Part shown: piece after piece, positions 42,448 through 50,912 of the stretch
Numbering within the stretch: position 1 is the first letter of the stretch
Layout: the number at the start of each line of letters is the position of its first letter
Source: Flavobacteriaceae bacterium
GTDB lineage: Bacteria; Bacteroidota; Bacteroidia; Flavobacteriales; Flavobacteriaceae
Assembly (NCBI GenBank): GCA_018623195.1
Contig: JAAZVY010000004.1
Coordinates: forward strand, 1-63,598
Direction: 5' to 3'
Length of the DNA stretch: 63,598 bases
Program-made: the position numbers and the translations under genes
The notes under the pieces: model-generated
What the model saw: the letters and a program-made list of their open reading frames with translations, nothing else
Told to the model about the DNA's origin: nothing
Databases searched by the model: none

Positions 42448-44796
42448 ATGAGACTATCGCTCACCCTTTTCATTTTAATTCTTATCGACTTTACCTATGG
42501 GCAATTTGAAGAAGCTGTTGATGATTCCATAACCCTATTTAATGGCACATTAGGAGTGCTTGAGGCGAATCGTTCAGTAATTCAAAACGCACAATTTGAT
42601 TGGTCTTTGGGGTGGTTTCGCTTGGCAGGGCTAGCTCCTAGGTATAAGCGTTTTTATCTCGGTATGCTCTCTATGAATTCGGCAATAGAGGGATCCATCG
42701 ATTGGAATCGATGGGGAGGTCTAAACGATCTAACGCGATATCCAGATCAAAATGAATGGCGAGGAAATATAGCTTATTCAGGGGGTGTTGCGGGCTATAG
42801 TGCAATAGATCCATTAAACATACAAGGTCTTAGTCCGCTAAGGTTAACCCTTAGTCGTGCGAATCGTTCTTATCGAAATCGGATCATGCTTACAACTACC
42901 TTTCAGAAGGAGGCTTTCGATGGCTTATTAAGTTTGAGCCATAGAGGGGCTAATGAGGGTTATTATAATCATACGCATTATCACTCGACATCGCTTTTTG
43001 CTCAAGCACGTTTTCAAAAGGGTCCCTTTCGGGCTAATGGGTTTCTTATAAGTACTAGAACAAATCGTTTGTCACCAGAAGCTCATACCGAAGAGATTTG
43101 GAGGCTTACCTCTCCTAAGTTCTACAGTAGTTGGGGTTATCAGAATCAAGAACGATTCCCTTTCAAACAAAAAGATCATCAACACCTTCAATTACAATCA
43201 TCGCTTGAGCTATCCTATAACAAGGGGATTTTTCGGATGGAGGGTATGAGCTACAGACGGTCCCTTGCTAGACACAACTTGAGTTATAGTAATGCTCCGA
43301 GCCCTTATCCAACCTATTACAAATACTTACCCTCCTACTTTCAAACGAAACCTTTCCAAAAAGCTCGTTTAATGGGGTTATTAGATTTAGAAGGGGGGAT
43401 AGATTTTGAGAGACTATATCGTGCCAATCAGGAATCAATTGAAGCCCGATATTATTTAACCTCAGATAATACGGTCGCATCTGAAAGTACTATTGGATTT
43501 TACTGGGAGCATGAAGAAGTATTGAATAGCCTTTCATTTCGTATTCAAAGTCAAAGAGAAAATGTTCAATTTTTTAAACGATTAGAAGACCTATTAGGAG
43601 CTGCCTATTATCTCAACTACGATGCCTTTAACAAGATTAGATATGACTTATCGTCACCCTTACAAAAGGTAGAAGGGGAACAGATCGATTACAGTTATTT
43701 AATTGGTGGTAATACCCTGTCTTTGGGGCTCAATTACCAGAGGAGATTTCCTAAATGGGAGTTTAGTTATCATTTCAATTACGCGAATACTAGGGGTAGA
43801 CGAAAAGGTTTAATGAATTATGAGTTTGAGAAGAATGATAAGGAGGTCACTAGCGGTAGTGTTGGAGTACATCATGAGATCCTGTTTGGTATTAATCTAT
43901 CACCAAAGCACAATTTATCTTTTACTGGCACTCATAGTGAAATCCCATATCCGCTTCATGAGCATTGGTTAAATCCTCGCAATTTATCGTTAGTTGAGAC
44001 GCTCACTCCACAAACATACAGGCGATTGCTCCTTGAGTATCGATATAGATATCGATTAGTGTCTTTTGATTTTTACGGATTTATCGGGCGACAACGCCAT
44101 CTTTATAGTCGCCATCATTTTTATGCAGATGCCGATCTGTGGGCTAGCTTGATAACTCAGACCACCTATCATCCAATCGCAAATAATAAAGGTTGGTTTT
44201 CTAACCTTACTATTAATCTCACCCCTGAAATCGAATTCAGCGCCACCGCCTATAGTTATAGGAATCGCTACCGCTCACCGGGGCAAGGACTCATCCATTT
44301 TCTACCTACTAGTTCTGGATCGATTACTCCCCACGCTATGGAGCTTCTCTCTGACCGGCTTGTCGTTGCCTCGGGTCCTTCAAACGCTTTTACCCTAGGG
44401 ATTCGTTACCAGCACCCTCAATACTGGAGCTTTACTCTAAAAGCTATCGGCCTTGGAGGTGCTCATCTCGAGCCCGAATGGCCTAAGTATAATCGTGAAT
44501 TTATAGAAGAATTAGAGGCATATACTATGTCCAAACCTCAACAACAACAATTAGAACCTTTGACAACGCTCCATTTTTTGGCGTCTAAATCATGGAAGAC
44601 CACCTTTGGCTACCTACAATTATTTATTAGTGCTAATAATATTTTCAATCGCATACAACCCATAGCTGGTTATGGATCTTCTCGTTTGATCACCGCAAAG
44701 GATTATGCACAAGATCTTGCTCAAGGTGTTTTTTCTTCGAAGATGTGGCGTAGTCAGGGACTCACCTATTTCTTAAACATTTCATTTAAAAACTAA
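42448..44796 (+). CDS. TonB-dependent-receptor-like outer-membrane barrel
   Basis: Outer-membrane protein of 782 residues with a signal peptide (MRLSLTLFILILIDFTYGQ). Unlike the other receptors in this window it has no carboxypeptidase-regulatory-like domain and only a short, divergent plug. A plug remnant is recognisable in YLGMLSMNSAIEG and RWGGLNDLTRYPD, matching a Bacteroidetes receptor subfamily whose plug has a WGGLNDxxRY segment. The remainder is aromatic-rich alternating beta-strand sequence ending in TYFLNISFKN, consistent with a barrel. It precedes a DUF5689/lamin-tail lipoprotein by 12 bases; the pair resembles a SusC/SusD-like arrangement in layout only. Confidence 0.78.
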   Translation: MRLSLTLFILILIDFTYGQFEEAVDDSITLFNGTLGVLEANRSVIQNAQFDWSLGWFRLAGLAPRYKRFYLGMLSMNSAIEGSIDWNRWGGLNDLTRYPDQNEWRGNIAYSGGVAGYSAIDPLNIQGLSPLRLTLSRANRSYRNRIMLTTTFQKEAFDGLLSLSHRGANEGYYNHTHYHSTSLFAQARFQKGPFRANGFLISTRTNRLSPEAHTEEIWRLTSPKFYSSWGYQNQERFPFKQKDHQHLQLQSSLELSYNKGIFRMEGMSYRRSLARHNLSYSNAPSPYPTYYKYLPSYFQTKPFQKARLMGLLDLEGGIDFERLYRANQESIEARYYLTSDNTVASESTIGFYWEHEEVLNSLSFRIQSQRENVQFFKRLEDLLGAAYYLNYDAFNKIRYDLSSPLQKVEGEQIDYSYLIGGNTLSLGLNYQRRFPKWEFSYHFNYANTRGRRKGLMNYEFEKNDKEVTSGSVGVHHEILFGINLSPKHNLSFTGTHSEIPYPLHEHWLNPRNLSLVETLTPQTYRRLLLEYRYRYRLVSFDFYGFIGRQRHLYSRHHFYADADLWASLITQTTYHPIANNKGWFSNLTINLTPEIEFSATAYSYRNRYRSPGQGLIHFLPTSSGSITPHAMELLSDRLVVASGPSNAFTLGIRYQHPQYWSFTLKAIGLGGAHLEPEWPKYNREFIEELEAYTMSKPQQQQLEPLTTLHFLASKSWKTTFGYLQLFISANNIFNRIQPIAGYGSSRLITAKDYAQDLAQGVFSSKMWRSQGLTYFLNISFKN

Positions 44797-44808
44797 ATTC
44801 TAAACCCA

Positions 44809-46170
44809 ATGAAACAACTATTACCTATTATAATACTAACCCTCACGTTATCTTGTTCAAAGCCCTCAAAAGAAGTGGTAGCACCTACCATTATGAACGA
44901 TGAGCTTCAATGTGACACACCAGTAACTGATTGGTCGACCGCTCTGTTTGTAGATCCTGATTCGAATACAGAATATCTGATGCTAGAAAACCTATACATA
45001 AAAGCTCATGTGGTTTCATCAGACTTGCAGGGAGGTACTTATAAGTCGATTTACTTTCAGGAAACCGTAGCGCCTTTCAGAACTTTTGAACTTCTGACTG
45101 AAGCTACAGACAATTCGTTGTGGTATCCACGAGGGACTGAGGTTATTCTAGATCTTCATCAATTGAGGCTAAAAAGAAATAAGAATACCATTTCAATTGG
45201 GGCTTATGATGAGTCGTATAGTAATCCTACCATTGCTCCTTTGTTTCAGAGCGAATTAGAAAGCCGACTACTGATCTGTGAGAACAGTGCCGCATTTACT
45301 CCACTAATTCTTGATGAGTCTCTAACGTTAAGTGAACTATGGCCGAATCGATTCATTAGCGTTGAAGAATTGATGTTTTCTGAGGACCATTTTGGAAATA
45401 CTTTTGGGGTCTCAACAGTAGAGACTGAGCATCAATTAACCACTTGCGACGGAGCTACGTGGATGATAAGTAGTTCGGGTTATGAAGATTTCATCGATGA
45501 AATTATTCCAGAAAATAGCGGAACCATTACTGGACGTTTGGTTCAAGGAACGAAAAACCAAATCGCTATCGATCTTTGGGAAGATGTCTTTTTTGATTTA
45601 CCCCGTTGCGAGCCCGTAAATTTCGATGAGGCCTCTCTATTTATTTCAGAGATCGCTGATCCCGATAACAGTCCCTCTGCTCGATATATAGAACTTTATA
45701 ATGCAGAGGAGTTTGAAGTGATCTTAAATGGCTGGACGCTATTGCGATACACCAATGACTCTAATGAGCCTTCACACGTTTTTCATTTAGATGATTACCG
45801 TGTAGGAGCTAACTCAACCTTTGTCATTGCTAGTAATTTAGAAGTCTTTAGTGAAGTTTATCAGCGAAGCCCAGATGCTGTAGGTTCTTCATCGAGTGCT
45901 GCTAATTCTAATGGAGATGATACGATGCTACTAGTTAATCCCGCCGGCCAAGTCATTGATATTTTTGGAGTAATTGGAGAAGACGGTACCGGAACCAATC
46001 ATGAGTTTGAGGATGGTAGAGCATTGCGTAATTCGTCGGTAAATAAAGGAAATCCCAACTTTGATTTTTCAGAATGGGTAGTGAGCAACGACAGTGGTGA
46101 TGCAGGCACGATCAAAGCACCTAAAATGGCTCCTGACGACTTTACCCCCGGCCAACACTATGTGGAGTGA
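44809..46170 (+). CDS. DUF5689 and lamin-tail domain lipoprotein
   Basis: Lipoprotein of 453 residues. The signal MKQLLPIIILTLTLSC ends in a lipobox Cys. Residues 30-260 form a DUF5689-like domain (ENLYIKAHVVSSDLQGGTYK and IYFQETVAPFRTFELL). Residues 280-420 form a lamin-tail (LTD) domain: ASLFISEIADPDNSPSARYI, NGWTLLRYTND, STFVIASNLEVF and GQVIDIFGVIGEDGTG. LTD domains often accompany secreted nucleases, such as ExeM-type enzymes. Together with the upstream barrel and the divergent EEP enzyme it probably forms a surface binding and uptake unit. Convergent with the next gene, six bases apart. Confidence 0.82.
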   Translation: MKQLLPIIILTLTLSCSKPSKEVVAPTIMNDELQCDTPVTDWSTALFVDPDSNTEYLMLENLYIKAHVVSSDLQGGTYKSIYFQETVAPFRTFELLTEATDNSLWYPRGTEVILDLHQLRLKRNKNTISIGAYDESYSNPTIAPLFQSELESRLLICENSAAFTPLILDESLTLSELWPNRFISVEELMFSEDHFGNTFGVSTVETEHQLTTCDGATWMISSSGYEDFIDEIIPENSGTITGRLVQGTKNQIAIDLWEDVFFDLPRCEPVNFDEASLFISEIADPDNSPSARYIELYNAEEFEVILNGWTLLRYTNDSNEPSHVFHLDDYRVGANSTFVIASNLEVFSEVYQRSPDAVGSSSSAANSNGDDTMLLVNPAGQVIDIFGVIGEDGTGTNHEFEDGRALRNSSVNKGNPNFDFSEWVVSNDSGDAGTIKAPKMAPDDFTPGQHYVE

Positions 46171-46176
46171 TTGTGT

Positions 46177-47784
46177 TTAGTTCTGAATGTTGTAGGTCCT
46201 GTTTTCTTCCCAATTTGCGCGAATTTCAATGGATTCGTTGAGGTAAAGAATTCGTTCGGGTCGAATGCGATTGAGAAAGGAGCCGGTATCGTAACGCCCA
46301 TTTTTATTGGCGTCAAAAAGGAGTCGAATATCGTAAATACCAGGTTTCACTGCATTGAATTCGCATCGACCCAGGCTATCTAAGGGTTGTTGATAGATCA
46401 CCTGGTCCTCTTTATCTAAAAGGCTTACCTCAATCGAAGAGTCAAAAACGGGTTCTATTTGAAGTTTCAAAACCCCAAAATTTTCGAGTTTGTCAAATCG
46501 AAAAGGGATACTTATGGTGTCGTTGGTGTTTCCAAAGTGGTCCTCAAGGGCGCCCGGTAAAAGACTTACTCGGTATGTGGTGTTTTCTTCGGGTTCAAGC
46601 AGCGACTCAAGAATACGATTATTCATTTTTGAGATCGAGAGTTCGACCGAATCTAAAGGAATGCTGTCTTGTTTGTAAAAGGATATGAAGTTTCGGTCGA
46701 CTTTAGCTAGAGGAGTACTTGAGCCAATACTAAGTGATTTGAAAGGTGGAATACTTCCTCTGTAGACAGAACTTAAGGTAAGGGTGTCTTTTGCCACCTT
46801 AACGGGTTTTACTGTAAAGGTGTCGATCGAAATCATCGACTGAACAACAACTTGAAGAGAATCGAACTTTGCCGGTTTGAACCATAGATTCAAACTGTCT
46901 TTATTAGAAACCTTTTCTACGTAGGTCCATAGTGAATCTGGACGATTGATAATTTCTATGGTAGGTATAGAATCAATATCTGACTCATAAGGGATTAAAA
47001 AATGATTACTTCCCTCTAGTTTTGGCCTACTTGCTTTGAAAGCGACTTTCTCTTTGAAAAGCTCGATTAGGTAAAGAGAATCGTTAGGGAGTGTTACCGG
47101 GTCTGGTAGGTATCCGATTTTATCCAAGTAAGGGTCGTATCGATTGTTTTTGTTGTTGTCTTTGATGGCAAATACGCGATAGTTTCCACCTGCGAGATAA
47201 TTGAGATTGAAGATAGGTAAACTATCTCCTGTACTACCTACATAACGTGGAGGCTCGTTATACACTAACGAATCGTTATACACACTATCATTGGGGTATA
47301 ACATCAAAGTGACAAAAGGGTCGGCTTTTCTGTTCAAGGCATCTTTTACCGCGCCTTTTAACTCTAGAGAATCAATTCGGTCACCGGTACTAAAGACATA
47401 CTGTAAAAACGGATAAGGATTCTCTTCATTGTTATCCACAAGAGCGTTTCCAAAATTGATACTATAGGTGGTGTTTTCAAGTAGGGTATCAAAAAGTTGA
47501 ATCTCAACCATTCGACTGGCAGAACCCTGCGGTTTGATGATTGGGGTGTTCTTGAGCGGTGGGGAAATAATCAATTGGTCTTGAAGCTTCTTGAATTTGA
47601 TGAATTCGTCGAAATAAAGACGAATCTTTTCCTCTTTGAAATTAGAGGCCCCCATTGCGGGTTCTGATTTTAAGAGAACGGGAGGGGTAGTATCCTTTTC
47701 ACCTCCTGAGGGAGTGCCGCGTTTTGCACATCCGTAAGAAGATAGGATTAGAGCAATCAATAAAATTCGAAAAATGTTTCTCAT
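46177..47784 (-). CDS. Ig-like domain lipoprotein (SbsA-type Ig)
   Basis: Lipoprotein of 535 residues starting MRNIFRILLIALILSSYGC with a lipobox Cys. The region DTTPPVLLKSEPAMGASNF then IRLYFDEFIKFKKLQDQLII is the opening of the bacterial SbsA-like Ig domain. Later parts contain SDSIYLIEL-like beta segments, and the C-terminus has LLFDANKNGRYDTGSFL, an EF-hand-like DxNxNGxYD motif repeated from IKDNNKNNRYDPYL earlier. The ATG was chosen because it begins the signal and sits ten bases after the comF stop; an upstream extension would run into comF. Flavobacteria share this family widely; the function is unknown, probably outer-membrane or periplasmic. Confidence 0.85.
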   Translation of the reverse strand: MRNIFRILLIALILSSYGCAKRGTPSGGEKDTTPPVLLKSEPAMGASNFKEEKIRLYFDEFIKFKKLQDQLIISPPLKNTPIIKPQGSASRMVEIQLFDTLLENTTYSINFGNALVDNNEENPYPFLQYVFSTGDRIDSLELKGAVKDALNRKADPFVTLMLYPNDSVYNDSLVYNEPPRYVGSTGDSLPIFNLNYLAGGNYRVFAIKDNNKNNRYDPYLDKIGYLPDPVTLPNDSLYLIELFKEKVAFKASRPKLEGSNHFLIPYESDIDSIPTIEIINRPDSLWTYVEKVSNKDSLNLWFKPAKFDSLQVVVQSMISIDTFTVKPVKVAKDTLTLSSVYRGSIPPFKSLSIGSSTPLAKVDRNFISFYKQDSIPLDSVELSISKMNNRILESLLEPEENTTYRVSLLPGALEDHFGNTNDTISIPFRFDKLENFGVLKLQIEPVFDSSIEVSLLDKEDQVIYQQPLDSLGRCEFNAVKPGIYDIRLLFDANKNGRYDTGSFLNRIRPERILYLNESIEIRANWEENRTYNIQN

Positions 47785-47794
47785 AGAACCGTGC

Positions 47795-48502
47795 CTACAA
47801 AGTAACGACATTATGCGAAGCTCTCGAAGGGGTATAGAAAATGGTAAACACACTAATTTTAATGTCGGGTATTTTCGATAGCGCCTCAATACAATGGCTC
47901 AATGTAGCTCCTGTTGTGATTACATCGTCAATAAGAAGTAGATGCTTGGCTTCTAAATCACCTGGTTTACTAAGTCGAATCGAGGAGTTGGAACTCGTTC
48001 GCTCTTTGGCATTTCTCTTTACTTGCGAACGATAAAGAGCTGCTTTTTTAAGCAAATTTGGCTGATGAGATAGTTTAAAATGCTTGGCAATTTGAGAACT
48101 CAACTCTTCGGCTTGATTGTACCCGCGCTTCCATTTTTTAATTGGATGCATCGGAACGGGTACTACACCATCAATATCAGATTCGAATAGAAAGGCTTCC
48201 AGTGAGTCTTTACAGAGCAAAAATAGATTGGTGGCTATACCGGGCATTCCGCGATATTTAAGGGCAGACAGTAGGCTAGATGATGGCTTTGACCCTGCGA
48301 TATGATAGTATGCCGCGCTGATTCCCTCAATGGGCCCAGTTGTCGAAGCATCTAATGCGATTCGCATCGGATGCTTTTCTGTAAAAGAAAAATGGGTTGA
48401 GATCAGCTTAGACAGGCACTTATAGCAAAGAAGGTGATTCAGGACTCGAGATTTTTTACAGCTTAAGCAGGTCTTGGGAAGGAGGATTTCAATGCAGTTC
48501 AT
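47795..48502 (-). CDS. ComF-family phosphoribosyltransferase-like protein
   Basis: Protein of 235 residues with an N-terminal zinc-ribbon (CLSCKK and LLCYKC, residues 11-31) and a phosphoribosyltransferase fold ending in the PRPP loop LLIDDVITTGATL. The central VVPVPMHPIKKWKRGYNQAE is the second family hallmark. ComF proteins support DNA uptake in competent bacteria and some repair processes; whether this species is competent is unknown. The start at MNCIEILLPKTC was chosen since it opens the zinc ribbon; nine upstream codons are possible but not conserved-looking. Confidence 0.9.
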   Translation of the reverse strand: MNCIEILLPKTCLSCKKSRVLNHLLCYKCLSKLISTHFSFTEKHPMRIALDASTTGPIEGISAAYYHIAGSKPSSSLLSALKYRGMPGIATNLFLLCKDSLEAFLFESDIDGVVPVPMHPIKKWKRGYNQAEELSSQIAKHFKLSHQPNLLKKAALYRSQVKRNAKERTSSNSSIRLSKPGDLEAKHLLLIDDVITTGATLSHCIEALSKIPDIKISVFTIFYTPSRASHNVVTL

Positions 48503-48578
48503 AAGGCAAGATATCTGTACAAAACGCAACCTTTTTGCATCCAGGCTCGAAAGCCCAAACTCTTTGAATTGATTATTC

Positions 48579-48586
48579 TATTTTTG
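48579..48586 (+). promoter_or_regulatory. Promoter -7 box for glyS
   Basis: TATTTTTG, an exact TAnnTTTG match, 18 bases before the glyS ATG. No well-spaced -33 element. Confidence 0.45.
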
Positions 48587-48604
48587 CTGTAAATCAAATC
48601 AATC

Positions 48605-50149
48605 ATGAAGGCACCAGACGAACATTTTAAGCAGGTAATCTCTCACGCAAAAGAATACGGATTTATCTTTCAATCTAGCGAGATTTATGATGGACTTAGC
48701 GCGGTTTATGATTACGGCCAATTAGGTGTTCAATTGAAAAATAACATCAGACAGTATTGGTGGCAGGCCATGACGCGTCTGAATGAAAATATTGTGGGGA
48801 TTGATGCGGCTATTTTGATGCATCCGACCACTTGGAAAGCATCGGGTCACGTAGATGCCTTCAACGACCCGTTAATTGATAATAAGGATAGTAAGAAGCG
48901 ATACCGAGCAGACGTTCTGATTGAAGATCATTGCGCTAAGCTTGAGGCTAAGATTGATAAGGAAGTTAAGAAGGCTGAAAAACGTTTTGGAGATGCCTTT
49001 GATAAAGAGCAATTCTTAGCTACCAATGCTCGTGTTTTAGAATTGACTCAACGCTCAAAAGAAATTCTAAGCCGAATGGCTCAATCTCTTGAAAATGAAG
49101 ATTTAGCCGATGTGAAGGCGCTTATCGAGGAGTTAGGTATCGTGTGTCCGGTTTCGGGTTCAAAAAATTGGACCGAAGTGAAGCAATTCAACCTAATGTT
49201 CGGCACTAAATTGGGAGCCTCTGCTGAGAGTGCTACCGATTTATACTTGAGACCTGAGACAGCGCAGGGAATTTTCGTAAACTTTTTGAATGTTCAAAAG
49301 AGCGGAAGAATGAAGATTCCTTTTGGAATTGCCCAAACGGGTAAAGCATTCAGAAATGAAATTGTAGCACGTCAGTTCATCTTTAGAATGCGCGAATTTG
49401 AGCAGATGGAAATGCAGTTCTTTATTGCTCCAGGCACCCAAAAACAGTGGTATGAGCATTGGAAAGAAGCTCGTTTGAAATGGCACTTATCTCTCGGCAT
49501 GGGAGAAGACAACTATCGTTTCCATGATCACGAGAAATTAGCACATTACGCAGATGCGGCGGCTGATATTGAATTCGCTTTCCCATTCGGTTTTAAAGAG
49601 CTCGAAGGTATTCACTCAAGAACCGATTTCGATTTATCCCGACACGAAGAATTCTCAGGTAAGAAGCTACAGTACTTCGACCCAGAATTGAAGGAGTCAT
49701 ATGTTCCTTATGTGGTAGAGACATCGATCGGGTTAGACCGTATGTTCTTAGCTATTCTTTCTAAGTCTCTGGTAGAAGAAGAATTAGATGGGTCTAGTAG
49801 AACGGTAATGAGAATCCCTGCGGTTCTTTCTCCACTGAAGGCTGCGGTGCTGCCACTTGTCAAGAAAGACGGGCTACCAGATCTTGCTAAAGAGATCATT
49901 GACGCGCTCAAATTTGAGTTTGAAGTCGCTTACGATGAAAAGGATGCAGTGGGTAGACGCTATCGCAGACAAGATGCCATCGGAACACCATTCTGTATCA
50001 CCGTTGATCACCAGTCGCTAGAAGACCGTACGGTTACCATTCGTCACAGAGACTCTATGGAGCAAGACCGAATTTCTATCGATGCATTAGCGGGCTTACT
50101 ACGCGAAGAAACCGCAATGTCGAATTGGTTAAAGCGAATTGAAGCATAA
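48605..50149 (+). CDS. glyS: Glycyl-tRNA synthetase (alpha2 type)
   Basis: Class II synthetase of the single-chain homodimeric type, 514 residues, charging tRNA-Gly. The N-terminal part shows IRQYWWQAMTRLNENIVGID and the HPTTWKASGHVDAF segment. Motif 2 is FRNEIVARQFIFRMREFEQM and motif 3 is VVETSIGLDRMFLAIL. The C-terminal anticodon domain begins near residue 415. Bacteroidetes use this archaeal/eukaryotic-like form rather than the alpha2-beta2 enzyme. The stop is directly followed by the xthA ATG. Confidence 0.95.
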   Translation: MKAPDEHFKQVISHAKEYGFIFQSSEIYDGLSAVYDYGQLGVQLKNNIRQYWWQAMTRLNENIVGIDAAILMHPTTWKASGHVDAFNDPLIDNKDSKKRYRADVLIEDHCAKLEAKIDKEVKKAEKRFGDAFDKEQFLATNARVLELTQRSKEILSRMAQSLENEDLADVKALIEELGIVCPVSGSKNWTEVKQFNLMFGTKLGASAESATDLYLRPETAQGIFVNFLNVQKSGRMKIPFGIAQTGKAFRNEIVARQFIFRMREFEQMEMQFFIAPGTQKQWYEHWKEARLKWHLSLGMGEDNYRFHDHEKLAHYADAAADIEFAFPFGFKELEGIHSRTDFDLSRHEEFSGKKLQYFDPELKESYVPYVVETSIGLDRMFLAILSKSLVEEELDGSSRTVMRIPAVLSPLKAAVLPLVKKDGLPDLAKEIIDALKFEFEVAYDEKDAVGRRYRRQDAIGTPFCITVDHQSLEDRTVTIRHRDSMEQDRISIDALAGLLREETAMSNWLKRIEA

Positions 50150-50911
50150 ATGAAGGTTATCTCCTATAACGTTAATGGAATAAGAGCGGCACAAACCAAG
50201 GGTCTTTTTGACTGGTTACAAGTGGTTGATGCCGATGTAGTTTGTCTTCAAGAGATTAAGGCGCTAGAGGAGCAAATTGATACCGAAGGGCTAAAGGCTA
50301 TCGGATATGAGCACCAACATTACTTCTCGGCTGAGAAGAAAGGTTATTCTGGAGTAGCTATCCTTTCAAAGACGAAGCCTGACCACGTTGAGGTAGGCAC
50401 GGGATTAGATTATATGGATAGGGAAGGTCGTAATCTACGAGCAGACTTTGGATCGGTTTCGGTGATGAGCATGTACTTGCCTTCGGGAACGAATACAGAC
50501 CGATTAGACTATAAGTTCAAGTACATGGATGATTTCCTAGACTACGTTAATGAATTAAAGAAAGACCGTAAAGAGCTTTTGGTTGTAGGGGATTATAATA
50601 TTTGTCATCAGGCCATCGATATTCATGACCCTGTTCGAAATAAGAATATCTCAGGATTTCTGCCTGAAGAAAGAGAGTGGATGACTCGTTTTCTAGCCAC
50701 TGGCTTCAAGGATACTTTTCGGATGTTTTCTGACGAGCCTCATAAATATACTTGGTGGAGTTACCGAGCAAATTCTCGCGCTAACAATAAAGGTTGGAGG
50801 CTAGATTATGGTATGGCAACAGACGAGTTAGCGGCTAAGATAAATCGATCGGTTATTTTGAGTGATGCGGTACATAGTGATCACTGTCCGATACTAATTG
50901 AAATAGCATAG
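50150..50911 (+). CDS. xthA: Exodeoxyribonuclease III
   Basis: AP endonuclease and 3' exonuclease of base-excision repair; 253 residues, no signal peptide, hence cytoplasmic. EEP-fold active-site motifs: SYNVNGIRAA, VCLQEIKAL (metal Glu), VVGDYNICH, LDYGMAT and the final SDHCPILIEIA with the Asp-His pair. The FRMFSDEPHKYTWWSYR stretch is the ExoIII-type minor-groove loop. Adjacent to glyS with no gap. Confidence 0.94.
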   Translation: MKVISYNVNGIRAAQTKGLFDWLQVVDADVVCLQEIKALEEQIDTEGLKAIGYEHQHYFSAEKKGYSGVAILSKTKPDHVEVGTGLDYMDREGRNLRADFGSVSVMSMYLPSGTNTDRLDYKFKYMDDFLDYVNELKKDRKELLVVGDYNICHQAIDIHDPVRNKNISGFLPEEREWMTRFLATGFKDTFRMFSDEPHKYTWWSYRANSRANNKGWRLDYGMATDELAAKINRSVILSDAVHSDHCPILIEIA

Positions 50912-50912
50912 C

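Larger units (their letters stand above)
42381..42453. repeat. Inverted repeat spanning two divergent promoters and starts
   Basis: The arms, 42381-42398 and 42436-42453, are 18 bases long and complementary with a single mismatch. Each holds a -7 box TAGGTTTG, four spacer bases, the ATG and the next codon. The 37-base centre would hold both -33 regions or an operator. Confidence 0.85.

Noticed and set aside
47785-47889. Extension of the Ig-like lipoprotein into comF.
   Set aside because: The lipoprotein signal starts at the later ATG, and the extension would run through the comF stop in another frame.
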